Program-made: the position numbers and the translations under genes | NCBI GenBank assembly: GCA_946553025.1 | Contig: CAMNRM010000051.1 | Span: 1-37,641 of the forward strand | DNA: 37,641 bases | DNA from: an uncultured Clostridium sp. | Lineage (GTDB): Bacteria > Bacillota > Clostridia > Lachnospirales > Lachnospiraceae | Direction of reading: 5' to 3' | The notes under the pieces: generated by a model | Database searches by the model: none | What the model was told of the DNA's origin: nothing | What the model saw: only the letters and a program-made list of their open reading frames with translations | Part shown: positions 1 through 8,069 of the stretch, one piece after another | How the letters are laid out: each line of letters opens with the position of its first letter | How positions within the stretch are numbered: the first letter of the stretch is position 1

Positions 1-583
1 AGGAAAGCACACCGCAGTCGCTCTTTCCGCCAATGCCCCGGCAGTTGCCGTAATCATCGCAGGTGGGCGCACCGATAAAAGCAATATCAATCCGGGTTTC
101 TCCGCTTTCGATTGCCCGGACACGCCCGCCGTGAGAGCGCATAATGGCAAGACCTTTTAGCTTCCCTTCGGAAATCGCCTGCCCGATCTTTCCCCTCACC
201 CCGGACGACTGGATGCTGGTAATGGTTCCGTCCTCGATATAGGGAACAATCGGATCGTGCGCCTTTCCCAGGGAGCTTGCACAGATCGTAATGTCCTTAA
301 TTCCCATCCGGTGAACCTCTTCCATAACCATATTGACCACATAGTCGCCCTCGCGGAAGTGATGATGAAAGCCTAAAGTCATGCCATCCTTAATCCCGCA
401 TTTCACCAGCGCATCATGAATCGTTTCCACCAGCTTATTGTCGGTATTTTTTACCACACAGGTCGTCATAGGGCCGTCTTTTTTATAAGTATAGCCGTCC
501 CGGTAGTGATTGCCCTGAAATACCTCTTTCCCGGTAATCCTTAAAATCTCTTCTGGTATATCTCTTCCCACAGCATTAATCAT
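1..583 (-). CDS. citF: Citrate (or citramalate) lyase alpha subunit, partial at left edge
   Basis: The ATG is at 583-581 and the reading frame stays open to base 1, so about 194 N-terminal residues are present and the C-terminus lies outside the window. The protein begins MINAVGRDIPEEIL and contains GYTYKKDGPM, GFHHHFREGDYVV and SSLGKAHDPIVPYI, the N-terminal CoA-transferase part of CitF. In the family this subunit moves the acyl group between citrate and the acyl carrier protein CitD, giving citryl-ACP and acetate. It starts one base after the citE stop codon, so the two genes are translationally linked. Citramalate lyase is built from homologous subunits, so the substrate cannot be decided from this fragment. 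Confidence 0.9.
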   Translation of the reverse strand, partial: MINAVGRDIPEEILRITGKEVFQGNHYRDGYTYKKDGPMTTCVVKNTDNKLVETIHDALVKCGIKDGMTLGFHHHFREGDYVVNMVMEEVHRMGIKDITICASSLGKAHDPIVPYIEDGTITSIQSSGVRGKIGQAISEGKLKGLAIMRSHGGRVRAIESGETRIDIAFIGAPTCDDYGNCRGIGGKSDCGVLS

Positions 584-584
584 C

Positions 585-1487
585 TTATAAGTCCCCCTTA
601 TATACACCGGATGCCTTCGCCAGTTCAATCGTCCGCTTTGCCCCGTCATAGAACGCAATATCAATCATCTTGCCGTCAACCGTAAATACACCGATTCCCT
701 GTGCCTTCTTGGTATCGATCTCCCGCACCACCTTTTCCGCAAAGATAATATCCTTCGGACTTGGGGTAAAGATTTCGTGGACAATGTTAATCTGTCTTGG
801 ATTGATAATGGATTTCCCGTCAAAACCCATCAGATGGATGGTTTCCACATCTTTTCTAAAGCCTTCCATATCATCCAGATTAGTATACACCGTATCAAAG
901 CACTGTACGCCCGCAGCCCTTGCCGCGATAATCATATTCTGCCTTGCCCCCATCAGCTCCAGCCCGGTTCCCGTGATATGGGTCTGCAGATCCTTCGTGT
1001 AATCGCCGCCGGAAAGCGCGATGCCAAAAAGCCTTTCCGAAGATTCACAGATATCCAGTGCCCGCATCACCCCTCTGGCAGACTCAATCGCCGCCATAAT
1101 AAGCGTCCGGCCTTCGGGAATATCAAATTCCCTTTCTGCGGCAATCACTGCCTCTTCCACGATCTTTACATCCTCTGCCTTCTCGGTCTTGGGAATGCGG
1201 ATGGCATCACAGCCGCCGGCAACCGAACAGCGGATATCTTCCTGCCAGTACGGGCTGTCCAGACCGTTAATCCGAACCACGCGCTCACAGCCCCGGTAGT
1301 CAATCTCCTTTAATGCATGGTAGAGAGAAAACCTCGCTGCATCCTTCTGGTTTTCCGCCACGGCATCCTCCAGATCCAGCATAATGGAATCCGGCTTGTA
1401 GATATAAGGGTCTTTAATCAGCCCAGGCTTTTGGGCATTTAAAAACATCATGGTACGTCTTAGGCGTTTTTTATTTTCATTCCTCAT
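585..1487 (-). CDS. citE: Citrate (or citramalate) lyase beta subunit
   Basis: 300 residues. CitE is a TIM-barrel enzyme that splits citryl-ACP (or citramalyl-ACP) into oxaloacetate (or pyruvate) and acetyl-ACP. Visible family motifs are RLRRTMMFLNAQ at the N-terminus, PDSIMLDLEDAV (Mg-binding acidic patch), RINGLDSPYW, IRIPKTEKAEDV, MAAIESARGVMRA and FDGKSIINPRQI. I take the ATG at 1487-1485, which overlaps the citD stop and has GGGAGGTG about 7 bases upstream. A start at 1505 would read through that ribosome site and add six residues. The order citD-citE-citF is usual. No citC, citG or citX is in the window; they may lie to the left. Confidence 0.93.
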   Translation of the reverse strand: MRNENKKRLRRTMMFLNAQKPGLIKDPYIYKPDSIMLDLEDAVAENQKDAARFSLYHALKEIDYRGCERVVRINGLDSPYWQEDIRCSVAGGCDAIRIPKTEKAEDVKIVEEAVIAAEREFDIPEGRTLIMAAIESARGVMRALDICESSERLFGIALSGGDYTKDLQTHITGTGLELMGARQNMIIAARAAGVQCFDTVYTNLDDMEGFRKDVETIHLMGFDGKSIINPRQINIVHEIFTPSPKDIIFAEKVVREIDTKKAQGIGVFTVDGKMIDIAFYDGAKRTIELAKASGVYKGDL

Positions 1488-1783
1488 TGAATCGCACCTC
1501 CCCACGGAAGCTGTTCCAACTGGCAGGCGGAGCGGAAAACCGCCCCCTCCACCCGCGCCTTAATGGTGCAGTCCAATGCTCCCTTGTCCACCATCGTCAG
1601 CTTTACATTGTCAATTTCCAGTCTTTTTAAAGTATCCATCACTACGGTTTTAATCTGGTTTCCGTACTGGTGAATTACCGCGCTTTCCAGATAAAATTCA
1701 ATCTTTCCTACCCCCGGCTCCACCGTCACCTGACAGTCACTCGATTCCAGGGTTCCCGCTATCGCTGGTCTTGTGATTTCCAT
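1484..1783 (-). CDS. citD: Citrate lyase acyl carrier protein (gamma subunit)
   Basis: 99 residues, the normal length for CitD. The N-terminus reads ITRPAIAGTLESSD; Ser14 matches the serine that carries the phosphoribosyl-dephospho-CoA prosthetic group in characterised CitD proteins. The DKGALDCTIKARVEGA segment is the second conserved block. A clean GGAGG lies upstream of the ATG, and the stop overlaps the citE start. A gap of about 110 bp separates it from the hydratase gene upstream, with no obvious terminator, so co-transcription is likely. As in other lyases of this type, it should act as the swinging arm between CitF and CitE in a cytoplasmic complex. Confidence 0.93.
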   Translation of the reverse strand: MEITRPAIAGTLESSDCQVTVEPGVGKIEFYLESAVIHQYGNQIKTVVMDTLKRLEIDNVKLTMVDKGALDCTIKARVEGAVFRSACQLEQLPWGGAIQ

Positions 1784-1894
1784 AATTTCCTCCGTTCTGT
1801 TTACACTTCACTGCCCAGACCGACACAGATGAAAGCTGTTCTTTTCACCCTGCCCCTTACTTGCTGTGCATATTGCAATAAGCTAACTTTTTTC

Positions 1895-4207
1895 TTATAA
1901 GCCCTTCCGGTTTTTATTATAATTAATCAGACAGCCTGCCTTGACAATCGCCCGCTCATCCTTCGTCATCTCCGCCACATACAGCTTTAATTCCTTTACA
2001 GTTCTATCCTTAATGTTCCCATCTTTTATGATATAAGCCCGGATATCCTTTAAATCCCCGTCCAGTGCTTCCCTGATGCCGGGAACGTAGATATAATCGC
2101 CCACTTCAAAATCCAATTCATCCGTTGTCTGGAAAGGAATCATGCCCCAGTTCATCACATTCGAGCGGTAGCGCTTGGTTGCATATTCTCTGGTGATATT
2201 GGCCAGACCGCCGATCACTCTCTGGCAGCTCGCCGCCTGCTCTCTGGCTGAACCGTCGCCCGGCTTATTGGCATAAATCATGCTTCCAATCTCGGTTTCT
2301 GCCGCCTGAACCTTTTCCTGCCCCGGAATGGTACGAATCGCAGCAAAAACATCTTCCAATTCCGGCGCAAGAGCCAGCACATCTTCACCATTTACCCTTG
2401 CCTTTTCCAGCTTATCGACCTCTTTACTTCTTCCCACATACTCCGGATCTCTTCTGGATAAGGTAAACTCTGCCAGTCCTAAAGGATTTGAACGGAAGGA
2501 AGAGGTTTCGCCGGAAGGAATCAGTTCATCGGTGGTGGTCACTTCATCTAAAATCTTGGAACATACTTTTAATAAAATATTGTCGGTCAGCGGGCTCATC
2601 TGCGGCCAGTCCTTGATGTTCGGGCCGTAAACCAGATCCTTTTCTCCTTCGCCCTGTCCAAAGCCCTGATAAACACGGCGGTCATAGACGGTCTTGTCAA
2701 AGTTATATTCAGGAACATCGCCCCAGACGTCATACTGCTCGGCAGAGGTTAAAATACCGCCGTTTGCCGCCGTGGCTGCGATGGAACGGGCATCCATTAA
2801 TGCAACCGCTGACATCTGCCCATTGCCCGGCTTGGAGCCTTCACGGTTGGGGAAGTTTCGGGTGGTGTGGCGGATGCTTAAGCCATTATGGCAGGGCGTA
2901 TCCCCTGCGCCGAAGCACGGTCCGCAGAACGCTGTACGGATAATTGCACCGGCCTCCATTAAATCGGCAATCACACCCTTTCTGGTCAGGTCGATAAATA
3001 CCGGCTGAGAAGATGGATAAACCGCCAGGGAGAACTCTCCGGCACCGCAGCTTCTTCCCTTTAACATATGAGCAGCTTCGATCACGTTCGTATAATTGCC
3101 GCCTGCACAGCCTGCGATAATTCCCTGCTGTACCTGAAGCTTCCCGTTCACAATCTTATCCATCAGCGTAAACGGTGCCCGTCCGCCGCTGACTTTCTCG
3201 GCTTCCTTTTCCACACTCCGCAAGATATCTTCCAGATTGCTGTTTAATTCGTCGATTTCGTAAGTATTGCTCGGATGGAAGGGCAGGGCAATCATTGGTT
3301 TTACCGTGCTTAAATCTACATAGACACAGCCGTCATAGTAAGCAACCTCTGCCGGATTCAACTCCCGGTAATCCCCTTCTCTTCCATGGAGTGCCAGAAA
3401 ACTCTTCGTATCTTCATCCGTTTGCCAAATCGAAGATAAACAGGTGGTTTCGGTAGTCATTACATCAATGCCGTTTCTAAAATCCGTGGACATGGAAGCA
3501 ATACCCGGCCCTACAAATTCCATCACTTTATTCTTTACATAGCCCTTCTTAAAGACTGCACCGATAATCGCCAGGGCAATATCCTGCGGACCTACGCCGG
3601 GATTTGGCTTTCCGTCCAGGTAAATGACAACTGCGCCGGGATAAGCTACATCGTAGGTATCTTCTAAAAGCTGCTTCACCAGCTCTCCGCCGCCCTCGCC
3701 GATAGCCATGGTTCCCAGAGCACCGTAGCGGGTGTGGGAATCCGAACCCAGAATCATCCTGCCGCAGCCTGCGTGCATTTCCCGCATATACTGGTGAATT
3801 ACCGCAATATGAGGAGGAACATAAATTCCGCCGTACTTCTTCGCCGCAGACAGACCAAACATATGGTCATCTTCGTTAATGGTTCCGCCGACCGCACACA
3901 GGGAATTATGGCAGTTGGTCAGGACATAGGGAATCGGAAATTTCTCCATCCCGGAAGCCTTCGCCGTCTGGACAATGCCCACAAAGGTGATATCATGGGA
4001 AGCCATCGCATCGAATTTCAGCTTTAAATGAGCCATATCCCCGGATGTATTGTGGGCTTCCATAATCGAGTAGGCCATCGTCCCCTTTACGGCATCTTCC
4101 TTTACTGCTGCTTTACCTGTCAGTGCCTCCACCTTCGCCGCCTCAGCTTCCGGGACAACCTCTTTTCCATGAACCAGATAAACCCCGCCGTCATATAACT
4201 TTACCAT
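1895..4207 (-). CDS. Aconitase-superfamily hydratase (YbhJ-like)
   Basis: 770 residues, full-length single-chain aconitase architecture: three catalytic domains first and the swivel domain last. Fe-S ligand regions are visible as [12 protein letters not shown] and FCGPCFGAG. Other active-site motifs are [31 protein letters not shown] and, in the swivel domain, [11 protein letters not shown], which keeps the first Ser and the Arg of the usual GSSR. It should hydrate or dehydrate a 2-hydroxy di- or tricarboxylate in the cytoplasm. The sequence resembles the uncharacterised hydratase group that includes E. coli YbhJ more than housekeeping AcnA or AcnB. Its place upstream of citDEF suggests it prepares or isomerises the lyase substrate (citrate/isocitrate, or mesaconate to citramalate). 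AAGGAGGAAGAGC precedes the ATG. Confidence 0.85.
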   Translation of the reverse strand: MVKLYDGGVYLVHGKEVVPEAEAAKVEALTGKAAVKEDAVKGTMAYSIMEAHNTSGDMAHLKLKFDAMASHDITFVGIVQTAKASGMEKFPIPYVLTNCHNSLCAVGGTINEDDHMFGLSAAKKYGGIYVPPHIAVIHQYMREMHAGCGRMILGSDSHTRYGALGTMAIGEGGGELVKQLLEDTYDVAYPGAVVIYLDGKPNPGVGPQDIALAIIGAVFKKGYVKNKVMEFVGPGIASMSTDFRNGIDVMTTETTCLSSIWQTDEDTKSFLALHGREGDYRELNPAEVAYYDGCVYVDLSTVKPMIALPFHPSNTYEIDELNSNLEDILRSVEKEAEKVSGGRAPFTLMDKIVNGKLQVQQGIIAGCAGGNYTNVIEAAHMLKGRSCGAGEFSLAVYPSSQPVFIDLTRKGVIADLMEAGAIIRTAFCGPCFGAGDTPCHNGLSIRHTTRNFPNREGSKPGNGQMSAVALMDARSIAATAANGGILTSAEQYDVWGDVPEYNFDKTVYDRRVYQGFGQGEGEKDLVYGPNIKDWPQMSPLTDNILLKVCSKILDEVTTTDELIPSGETSSFRSNPLGLAEFTLSRRDPEYVGRSKEVDKLEKARVNGEDVLALAPELEDVFAAIRTIPGQEKVQAAETEIGSMIYANKPGDGSAREQAASCQRVIGGLANITREYATKRYRSNVMNWGMIPFQTTDELDFEVGDYIYVPGIREALDGDLKDIRAYIIKDGNIKDRTVKELKLYVAEMTKDERAIVKAGCLINYNKNRKGL

Positions 4208-4263
4208 TGCTCTTCCTCCTTAAATATGATGTTGTTTTTCAAACCCTTTATCTCTGTAAGTCC

Positions 4264-4292
4264 ACTATACACCAGATGAGTGTATAATACAA
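4264..4292 (-). promoter_or_regulatory. Promoter of the hydratase-citDEF operon
   Basis: On the minus strand TTGTAT (4292-4287), a 17-base spacer and TATAGT (4269-4264) form a sigma-A-type promoter, 57 bp before the hydratase ATG. The palindrome at 4265-4286 covers the spacer and most of the -10 element. Assigned by eye only. Confidence 0.55.
4265..4287. promoter_or_regulatory. Inverted repeat, candidate LysR binding site
   Basis: CTATACAC, seven bases (cagatga), then GTGTATAA: seven bases of each arm pair perfectly. Dyads of this size with a T-N11-A-like core in the divergent region are typical of LysR-type regulators. The overlap with the hydratase promoter suggests direct control by the adjacent LysR protein. 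Confidence 0.5.
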
Positions 4293-4566
4293 ATACTATA
4301 TATATTATAAATCTCATTGATTTTTCCTATGGATAAAGGGTGGATTTTCCGCCCAGGCAAACCGGCGATTTCTCCTCTATATCGCCAGACTATACTTCCT
4401 ATAAGGATTTTTCTATTTGACGGGGATTTTCTTATTGTTTATACTGGCTACAGCAGGCAAATCCCAAAAAAGAGTTTTGCCAGACCCCTAAATCAAAAAT
4501 TCTGTGCATTACCTACTGTTGGTCTGAGAGCAAAACTCTTTGTCTTTCCGGATTCCGAATATTCAC

Positions 4567-4595
4567 TTTACAATCTCTCCGCTTTTCCTTATAAT
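4567..4595 (+). promoter_or_regulatory. Promoter of lysR
   Basis: TTTACA (4567-4572), 17-base spacer, TATAAT (4590-4595), 45 bp before the lysR ATG. It is about 280 bp from the hydratase promoter. The stretch 4293-4566 is AT-rich and open in the lysR frame, but I see no credible start in it and treat it as non-coding. Confidence 0.6.
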
Positions 4596-4640
4596 CAAAA
4601 CAAAGCACCCGTTCCGCATTCCCCAGCAAAAGGAGAACCT

Positions 4641-5564
4641 ATGACCAGCCGCGAACTTCTCTATGTGAAAACCATTGCCGATGAAAAGAGCATCTCCCAG
4701 GCCGCAAAAAAGCTGTTTATCGCCCAGCCCTCCTTAAGCCAGTCTTTACAGCGGATTGAAGAGCAGCTTGGCACGCAGTTATTTAACCGGAGCATTGGCG
4801 GGCTGACCTTAACCTATGCCGGGGAGCGCTATTATCATATTGCCTGTCAGATTTTAAAGATTTATCATGACTTTGAAACCGAGATCAGCGATATTAACAA
4901 CTTAAAAACCGGCCGTATTCATATGGGGATTACCAATCATCTGGGAACCATTGTCCTGCCGAAAATTCTGCCCGTCTTTAAGCAGAAATGTCCCGCCATA
5001 GAACTTCATATTTTTGAAGGCGATACCCAGATGCAGGAAGAAAAACTCCTCTCCGGCGAGCTGGATTTTGCCATTCTCCACGCCCCAAAACACAATGCCC
5101 AGCCTGCATTGCTCTACGAACTTTTAACCAATGATCCCTTTGTTATTGCCATTGCCAAAAACCACCCGCTCATTGAAAAAGCCCAAAAAAAAGAGGGTTA
5201 TCCCTACCCTGTTCTGGATGTAAAGCTGTTAAAAAATGAGCCGTTGATTATGCTTCATAAACAGCAGCGCATCCGCCACGTAACGGATGCTATCCTGGCA
5301 AAAGCAAAAATCAGCCCTCCGACTGCTCTCACGCTGAAAAATTATGAAACCGCGCAGAGCCTCGCCGGTAAAGGTCTGGGCATTACCTTCCTGCCCCGGG
5401 ATTATGCAGATATTACCTCTATGGAATGTCCACCGGCGCTGCTTTCCATTGACGAAAAATACAGCCCCGGGTGGAATATGTGCATTACTACATTAAAAAA
5501 CGGTTTTTTATCCAAAGCCGATCAATACTTTTTATCACTGGTTAGGGAGTATTATGCGAACTGA
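4641..5564 (+). CDS. LysR-type transcriptional regulator
   Basis: 307 residues. The N-terminal winged helix-turn-helix is clear (MTSRELLYVKTIADEKSISQ, then AAKKLFIAQPSLSQSL), followed by the effector-binding fold (GRIHMGITNHLGTIVLPKIL, LLSGELDFAILHAP, GLGITFLPRDYA). AAAGGAGAACCT lies just before the ATG at 4641; the in-frame open stretch upstream has no start with a ribosome site. It is divergent from the hydratase-citDEF operon, so it most likely senses that pathway's substrate. A LysR gene beside a hydratase of this type recalls E. coli ybhD and ybhJ. A truncated second copy is at 7433-7769. Confidence 0.93.
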   Translation: MTSRELLYVKTIADEKSISQAAKKLFIAQPSLSQSLQRIEEQLGTQLFNRSIGGLTLTYAGERYYHIACQILKIYHDFETEISDINNLKTGRIHMGITNHLGTIVLPKILPVFKQKCPAIELHIFEGDTQMQEEKLLSGELDFAILHAPKHNAQPALLYELLTNDPFVIAIAKNHPLIEKAQKKEGYPYPVLDVKLLKNEPLIMLHKQQRIRHVTDAILAKAKISPPTALTLKNYETAQSLAGKGLGITFLPRDYADITSMECPPALLSIDEKYSPGWNMCITTLKNGFLSKADQYFLSLVREYYAN

Positions 5565-5578
5565 AGTCTTGGCTTTTT
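5321..5578 (+). repeat. Direct repeat, copy A (3' end of lysR)
   Basis: The last 244 bp of lysR and about 14 bp beyond its stop are repeated nearly identically at 7526-7783. The two copies bracket the AT-rich cassette. Similarity ends just after the shared CTTGGCTTTTT. Confidence 0.85.
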
Positions 5579-5605
5579 GACTAAAAACAACAAAAATGTT
5601 ATACT
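5577..5605 (+). promoter_or_regulatory. Promoter of the AT-rich cassette
   Basis: TTGACT (5577-5582), 17-base spacer, TATACT (5600-5605), 25 bp before the first cassette ATG. The -35 element begins exactly where similarity between the two lysR copies ends, so the cassette appears to carry its own promoter at the junction. Confidence 0.65.
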
Positions 5606-5630
5606 CTTGTCAAGGAAAGGTGGTGCCTTT

Positions 5631-6074
5631 ATGTCATTATGTATCTATACTTCTGCACAGGATGTACCCGGCTATTTAGGTCGAGTAATCAATTATAATG
5701 ATTTATATTTTGATGGTCAAGTTTTAGAAGATACCATACTAATCAGGAAAGTGTTGGCTGCCGTGGATAAAGCAGAATATGTATCCTCCACAATGATATT
5801 AGGTCGGGACAGGGACTTAGGCGCATTAAATAAAAGTTGTTTGAGTACAGGCTGTAAGACATTATTAAATATCATATTGTCACCATCAAAATGTTTTGAC
5901 GTGATAGAATGTGGAGTTAATGTATTACAATTATTACCTTTAATAACAACTGGCCACGTTTTATGGAGGGAACCTGCCCTGCCAAGGGTAATTATCCAGG
6001 ATTGTGATATTAAATATAAAGATATTGTTTATCACAATTTTATTGATTTTCTTGATAAAGCAGAGGAGGGATAG
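5631..6074 (+). CDS. Hypothetical protein, first gene of cassette (possibly DUF4869-like)
   Basis: 147 residues, soluble, no signal peptide. Start chosen at the ATG at 5631; an AAGGAAAGGTGG stretch precedes it and the promoter is too close for an earlier start. The segment LSTGCKTLLNIILSPSKCFD, then VIECGVNVLQLL, loosely resembles the short clostridial DUF4869 group as I remember it; that is a weak assignment. No catalytic motif is evident. It ends one base before the GTG of the P-loop gene, so the two are probably translationally coupled. Base composition is clearly more AT-rich than lysR beside it, which points to separate acquisition. Confidence 0.75.
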   Translation: MSLCIYTSAQDVPGYLGRVINYNDLYFDGQVLEDTILIRKVLAAVDKAEYVSSTMILGRDRDLGALNKSCLSTGCKTLLNIILSPSKCFDVIECGVNVLQLLPLITTGHVLWREPALPRVIIQDCDIKYKDIVYHNFIDFLDKAEEG

Positions 6075-6075
6075 C

Positions 6076-6465
6076 GTGGATATAAATACTATATTTAATG
6101 GTATCAATATCAAAGTAAAGTTCAATAAAGGGGTAACTTATCTTAGAGGCTATTCCGGCATGGGTAAAACTTTGCTATTATCTGCTGTAGAATTATATTG
6201 CAGGAATCAGGGCATCAGCTGTTATTTATGTGACTATCATGCTCAAGATTTAAACACAGAGCAGATTTATGCAGCCTGTTCGGGTGTGCAGGTATTATTG
6301 TTAGATAATGCTGATTTATATTTAACTCCTGATTTATTAAAAAAGTTAAAGAATGCAAATTATATAATTATCAGTATGAAAAATCTTTTTGGATTTGATT
6401 TATTTTCGTCTACATCTTGTTTGATTCATTATGAAAATAAACAGCTTACTTTGGAGGAGTTTTAA
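6076..6465 (+). CDS. Very small P-loop NTPase, second gene of cassette
   Basis: 129 residues. Starts at GTG 6076 with GAGGAGGG five bases upstream. Walker A is GYSGMGKT at residues 25-32 and a Walker B-like VLLLDNAD lies at about 73-80. No ABC signature, sensor or arginine-finger motif is evident, and the chain is shorter than usual AAA or ABC domains, leaving little beyond a nucleotide-binding core. NTP binding is well supported; the cellular role is not known. It overlaps the next gene by one base (TAATG). A minimal NTPase between two unknown proteins suggests it powers or switches a small complex made by the three genes. Confidence 0.85.
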   Translation: MDINTIFNGINIKVKFNKGVTYLRGYSGMGKTLLLSAVELYCRNQGISCYLCDYHAQDLNTEQIYAACSGVQVLLLDNADLYLTPDLLKKLKNANYIIISMKNLFGFDLFSSTSCLIHYENKQLTLEEF

Positions 6466-7280
6466 TGGCAATAGAATTAGTTTTTGAGGATAACAAGAAA
6501 ACGCCCAGTTCCATTCTATTAAAAAGTTCAAGTTATGGACAACATATCCATTTTTCAGGTGGTGTAAACAATTTATTAAATACGGCCTTAGAACTTAGAG
6601 GTACTGAAAATATTATTTATGCTTTTTATGATTTAGTACCTAATAATTCAAGAACTGTTAATCGATATAATCGTTGGATAGAGGATATTTTAATAAACAA
6701 AACTTTGTACTATAACATTTATTTAGTTCCTATAGTATGCATTGAATTTTATATTTGTGAATTTCTTTTACAAAATAATTTAATTGCATTGCCAAAAGAT
6801 GAAATCCTGGCATTGGAGGCAATGATACCAAATTTTAACTATTCTTCTGTACCAATAAAATTTAAAACCTGGGAGTATACGGCTAATTCTATTGAGCATT
6901 TATTCAAACATCTTATACAACAGCATTATTTACCTTGTATACATAATAAATTTGAATATGAAGATGATGACAATACAATAAGAAAATCACCAAGTTTGTA
7001 TGGTCTGTTTTATGAAAAAGATTGCACCTGTGATTTACGCTATTGTCGTTTTAAGAGTCGTATGACTATTCAGTATAAATCAGAAAAGCTTTACTTTCTT
7101 TTACCCGTATTTTTTATTAAAAATATCCGATATGCTCCAGTTTCAGATGATACAGTTTTTCCTTATCACATGATAACTATTACAGAATTAGTAAAAGAGC
7201 GACAACATTTTTATAATGAACTATGTGAGGGGCTTGGTGCAGCAAAAATATCTATACATATCATGGATTGGAAGGTTTAA
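6465..7280 (+). CDS. Hypothetical protein, third gene of cassette
   Basis: 271 residues, not confidently assigned. TTTGGAGGAG precedes the ATG. The N-terminal part has MAIELVFEDN (Glu4, Glu8, Asp9), then IIYAFYDLVPNN (Asp56) and IVCIEFYICEFL (Glu94). This spacing of acidic residues on predicted strands recalls Toprim-like domains found near small ATPases, but the match is weak. A Cys cluster (DCTCDLRYC, Cys187/189/194) could bind metal. No membrane segment or signal peptide. It is the last gene of the cassette; 7281-7411 downstream is AT-rich and I see no gene or clear terminator there. Confidence 0.75.
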   Translation: MAIELVFEDNKKTPSSILLKSSSYGQHIHFSGGVNNLLNTALELRGTENIIYAFYDLVPNNSRTVNRYNRWIEDILINKTLYYNIYLVPIVCIEFYICEFLLQNNLIALPKDEILALEAMIPNFNYSSVPIKFKTWEYTANSIEHLFKHLIQQHYLPCIHNKFEYEDDDNTIRKSPSLYGLFYEKDCTCDLRYCRFKSRMTIQYKSEKLYFLLPVFFIKNIRYAPVSDDTVFPYHMITITELVKERQHFYNELCEGLGAAKISIHIMDWKV

Positions 7281-7432
7281 GATTTTGATATTTCTCAAAT
7301 ACTATTAAACTCTCAAAATTATTTATGCTACTAAACCCTTTATGAAAAACACTGGCACTACCTTTACCCACAACTTTTTCTTATTCTAAATGCAAGTATA
7401 TACTTCAAAATCCCCCAGCAAAAGGAGAAATC

Positions 7433-7769
7433 ATGACCAGCCGCGAACTTCTCTATGTGAAAACCATTGCTGATGAAAAGAGCATCTCCCAGGCCGCAAA
7501 AAAGCTGTTTATCGCCCAGCCCTCCGACTGCCCTCACACTGAAAAATTATGAAACCGCGCAGAGCCTTGCCGGTAAAGGTCTGGGCATTACCTTCCTGCC
7601 CCGGGATTATGCAGATATTACCTCTATGGAATGTCCACCGGCGCTGCTTTCCATTGACGAAAAATACAGCCCCGGGTGGAATATGTGTATTACTACATTA
7701 AAAAACGGTTTTTTATCCAAAGCCGATCAATACTTTTTATCGCTGGTCAGGGAGTATTATGCGGACTGA
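7433..7769 (+). pseudogene. Truncated second copy of lysR
   Basis: Begins with the same AAAGGAGAA ribosome site and MTSRELLYVKTIADEKSISQ start as the intact gene, then jumps after CAGCCCTCC from the equivalent of base 4733 to that of 5321. The 9-mer CAGCCCTCC occurs in the intact gene at 4725-4733 and 5312-5320, so the copy lost exactly 587 bp between two short direct repeats. 337 bp remain (93 + 244). 587 is not a multiple of three, so the reading frame is shifted after about 31 codons. No promoter resembling that of lysR precedes it: similarity starts only about 21 bp before the ATG. Confidence 0.92.
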
Positions 7770-7783
7770 AGCCTTGGCTTTTT
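7526..7783 (+). repeat. Direct repeat, copy B (3' end of lysR)
   Basis: Counterpart of 5321-5578, differing at only a few positions. Recombination between the two copies would delete the cassette and leave one lysR 3' end. Beyond it, 7784-8069 holds no gene I can support. Confidence 0.85.
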
Positions 7784-8069
7784 TATAATTTTTTTTCTGA
7801 AAAAGACAGAAAAGGTAAATCAACTGCGAACTATATGTTCAGCGAATAAGTCAATGTCGGATCATGTTTGTTGCCATGTTTCCGTTTGCCTTGCCGTTCT
7901 AGCAATAATATTGTTTCTTAAAACCAGTTTTACTGTCTGCCCACTAGACTCCGAATACTCCAGTGCTTCAAGAAAATAGTTTTCCAGGACTTTCAATTTC
8001 CAATCGGTCATCTATCAGTCCAAAGCAGCAAAGGCTCTCGCACGGGTGATTCAGGAGGTTGTGGGCATT

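Noticed and set aside
4317-4640. N-terminal extension of LysR by 108 residues
   Set aside because: The known LysR N-terminus begins at 4641 behind a good ribosome site; the extension contains the lysR promoter.
7862-8011. Short minus-strand reading frame of 49 codons (MTDWKLKVLENYFLEALEYS...)
   Set aside because: No ribosome site and no recognisable similarity; could be chance in the 7784-8069 gap.
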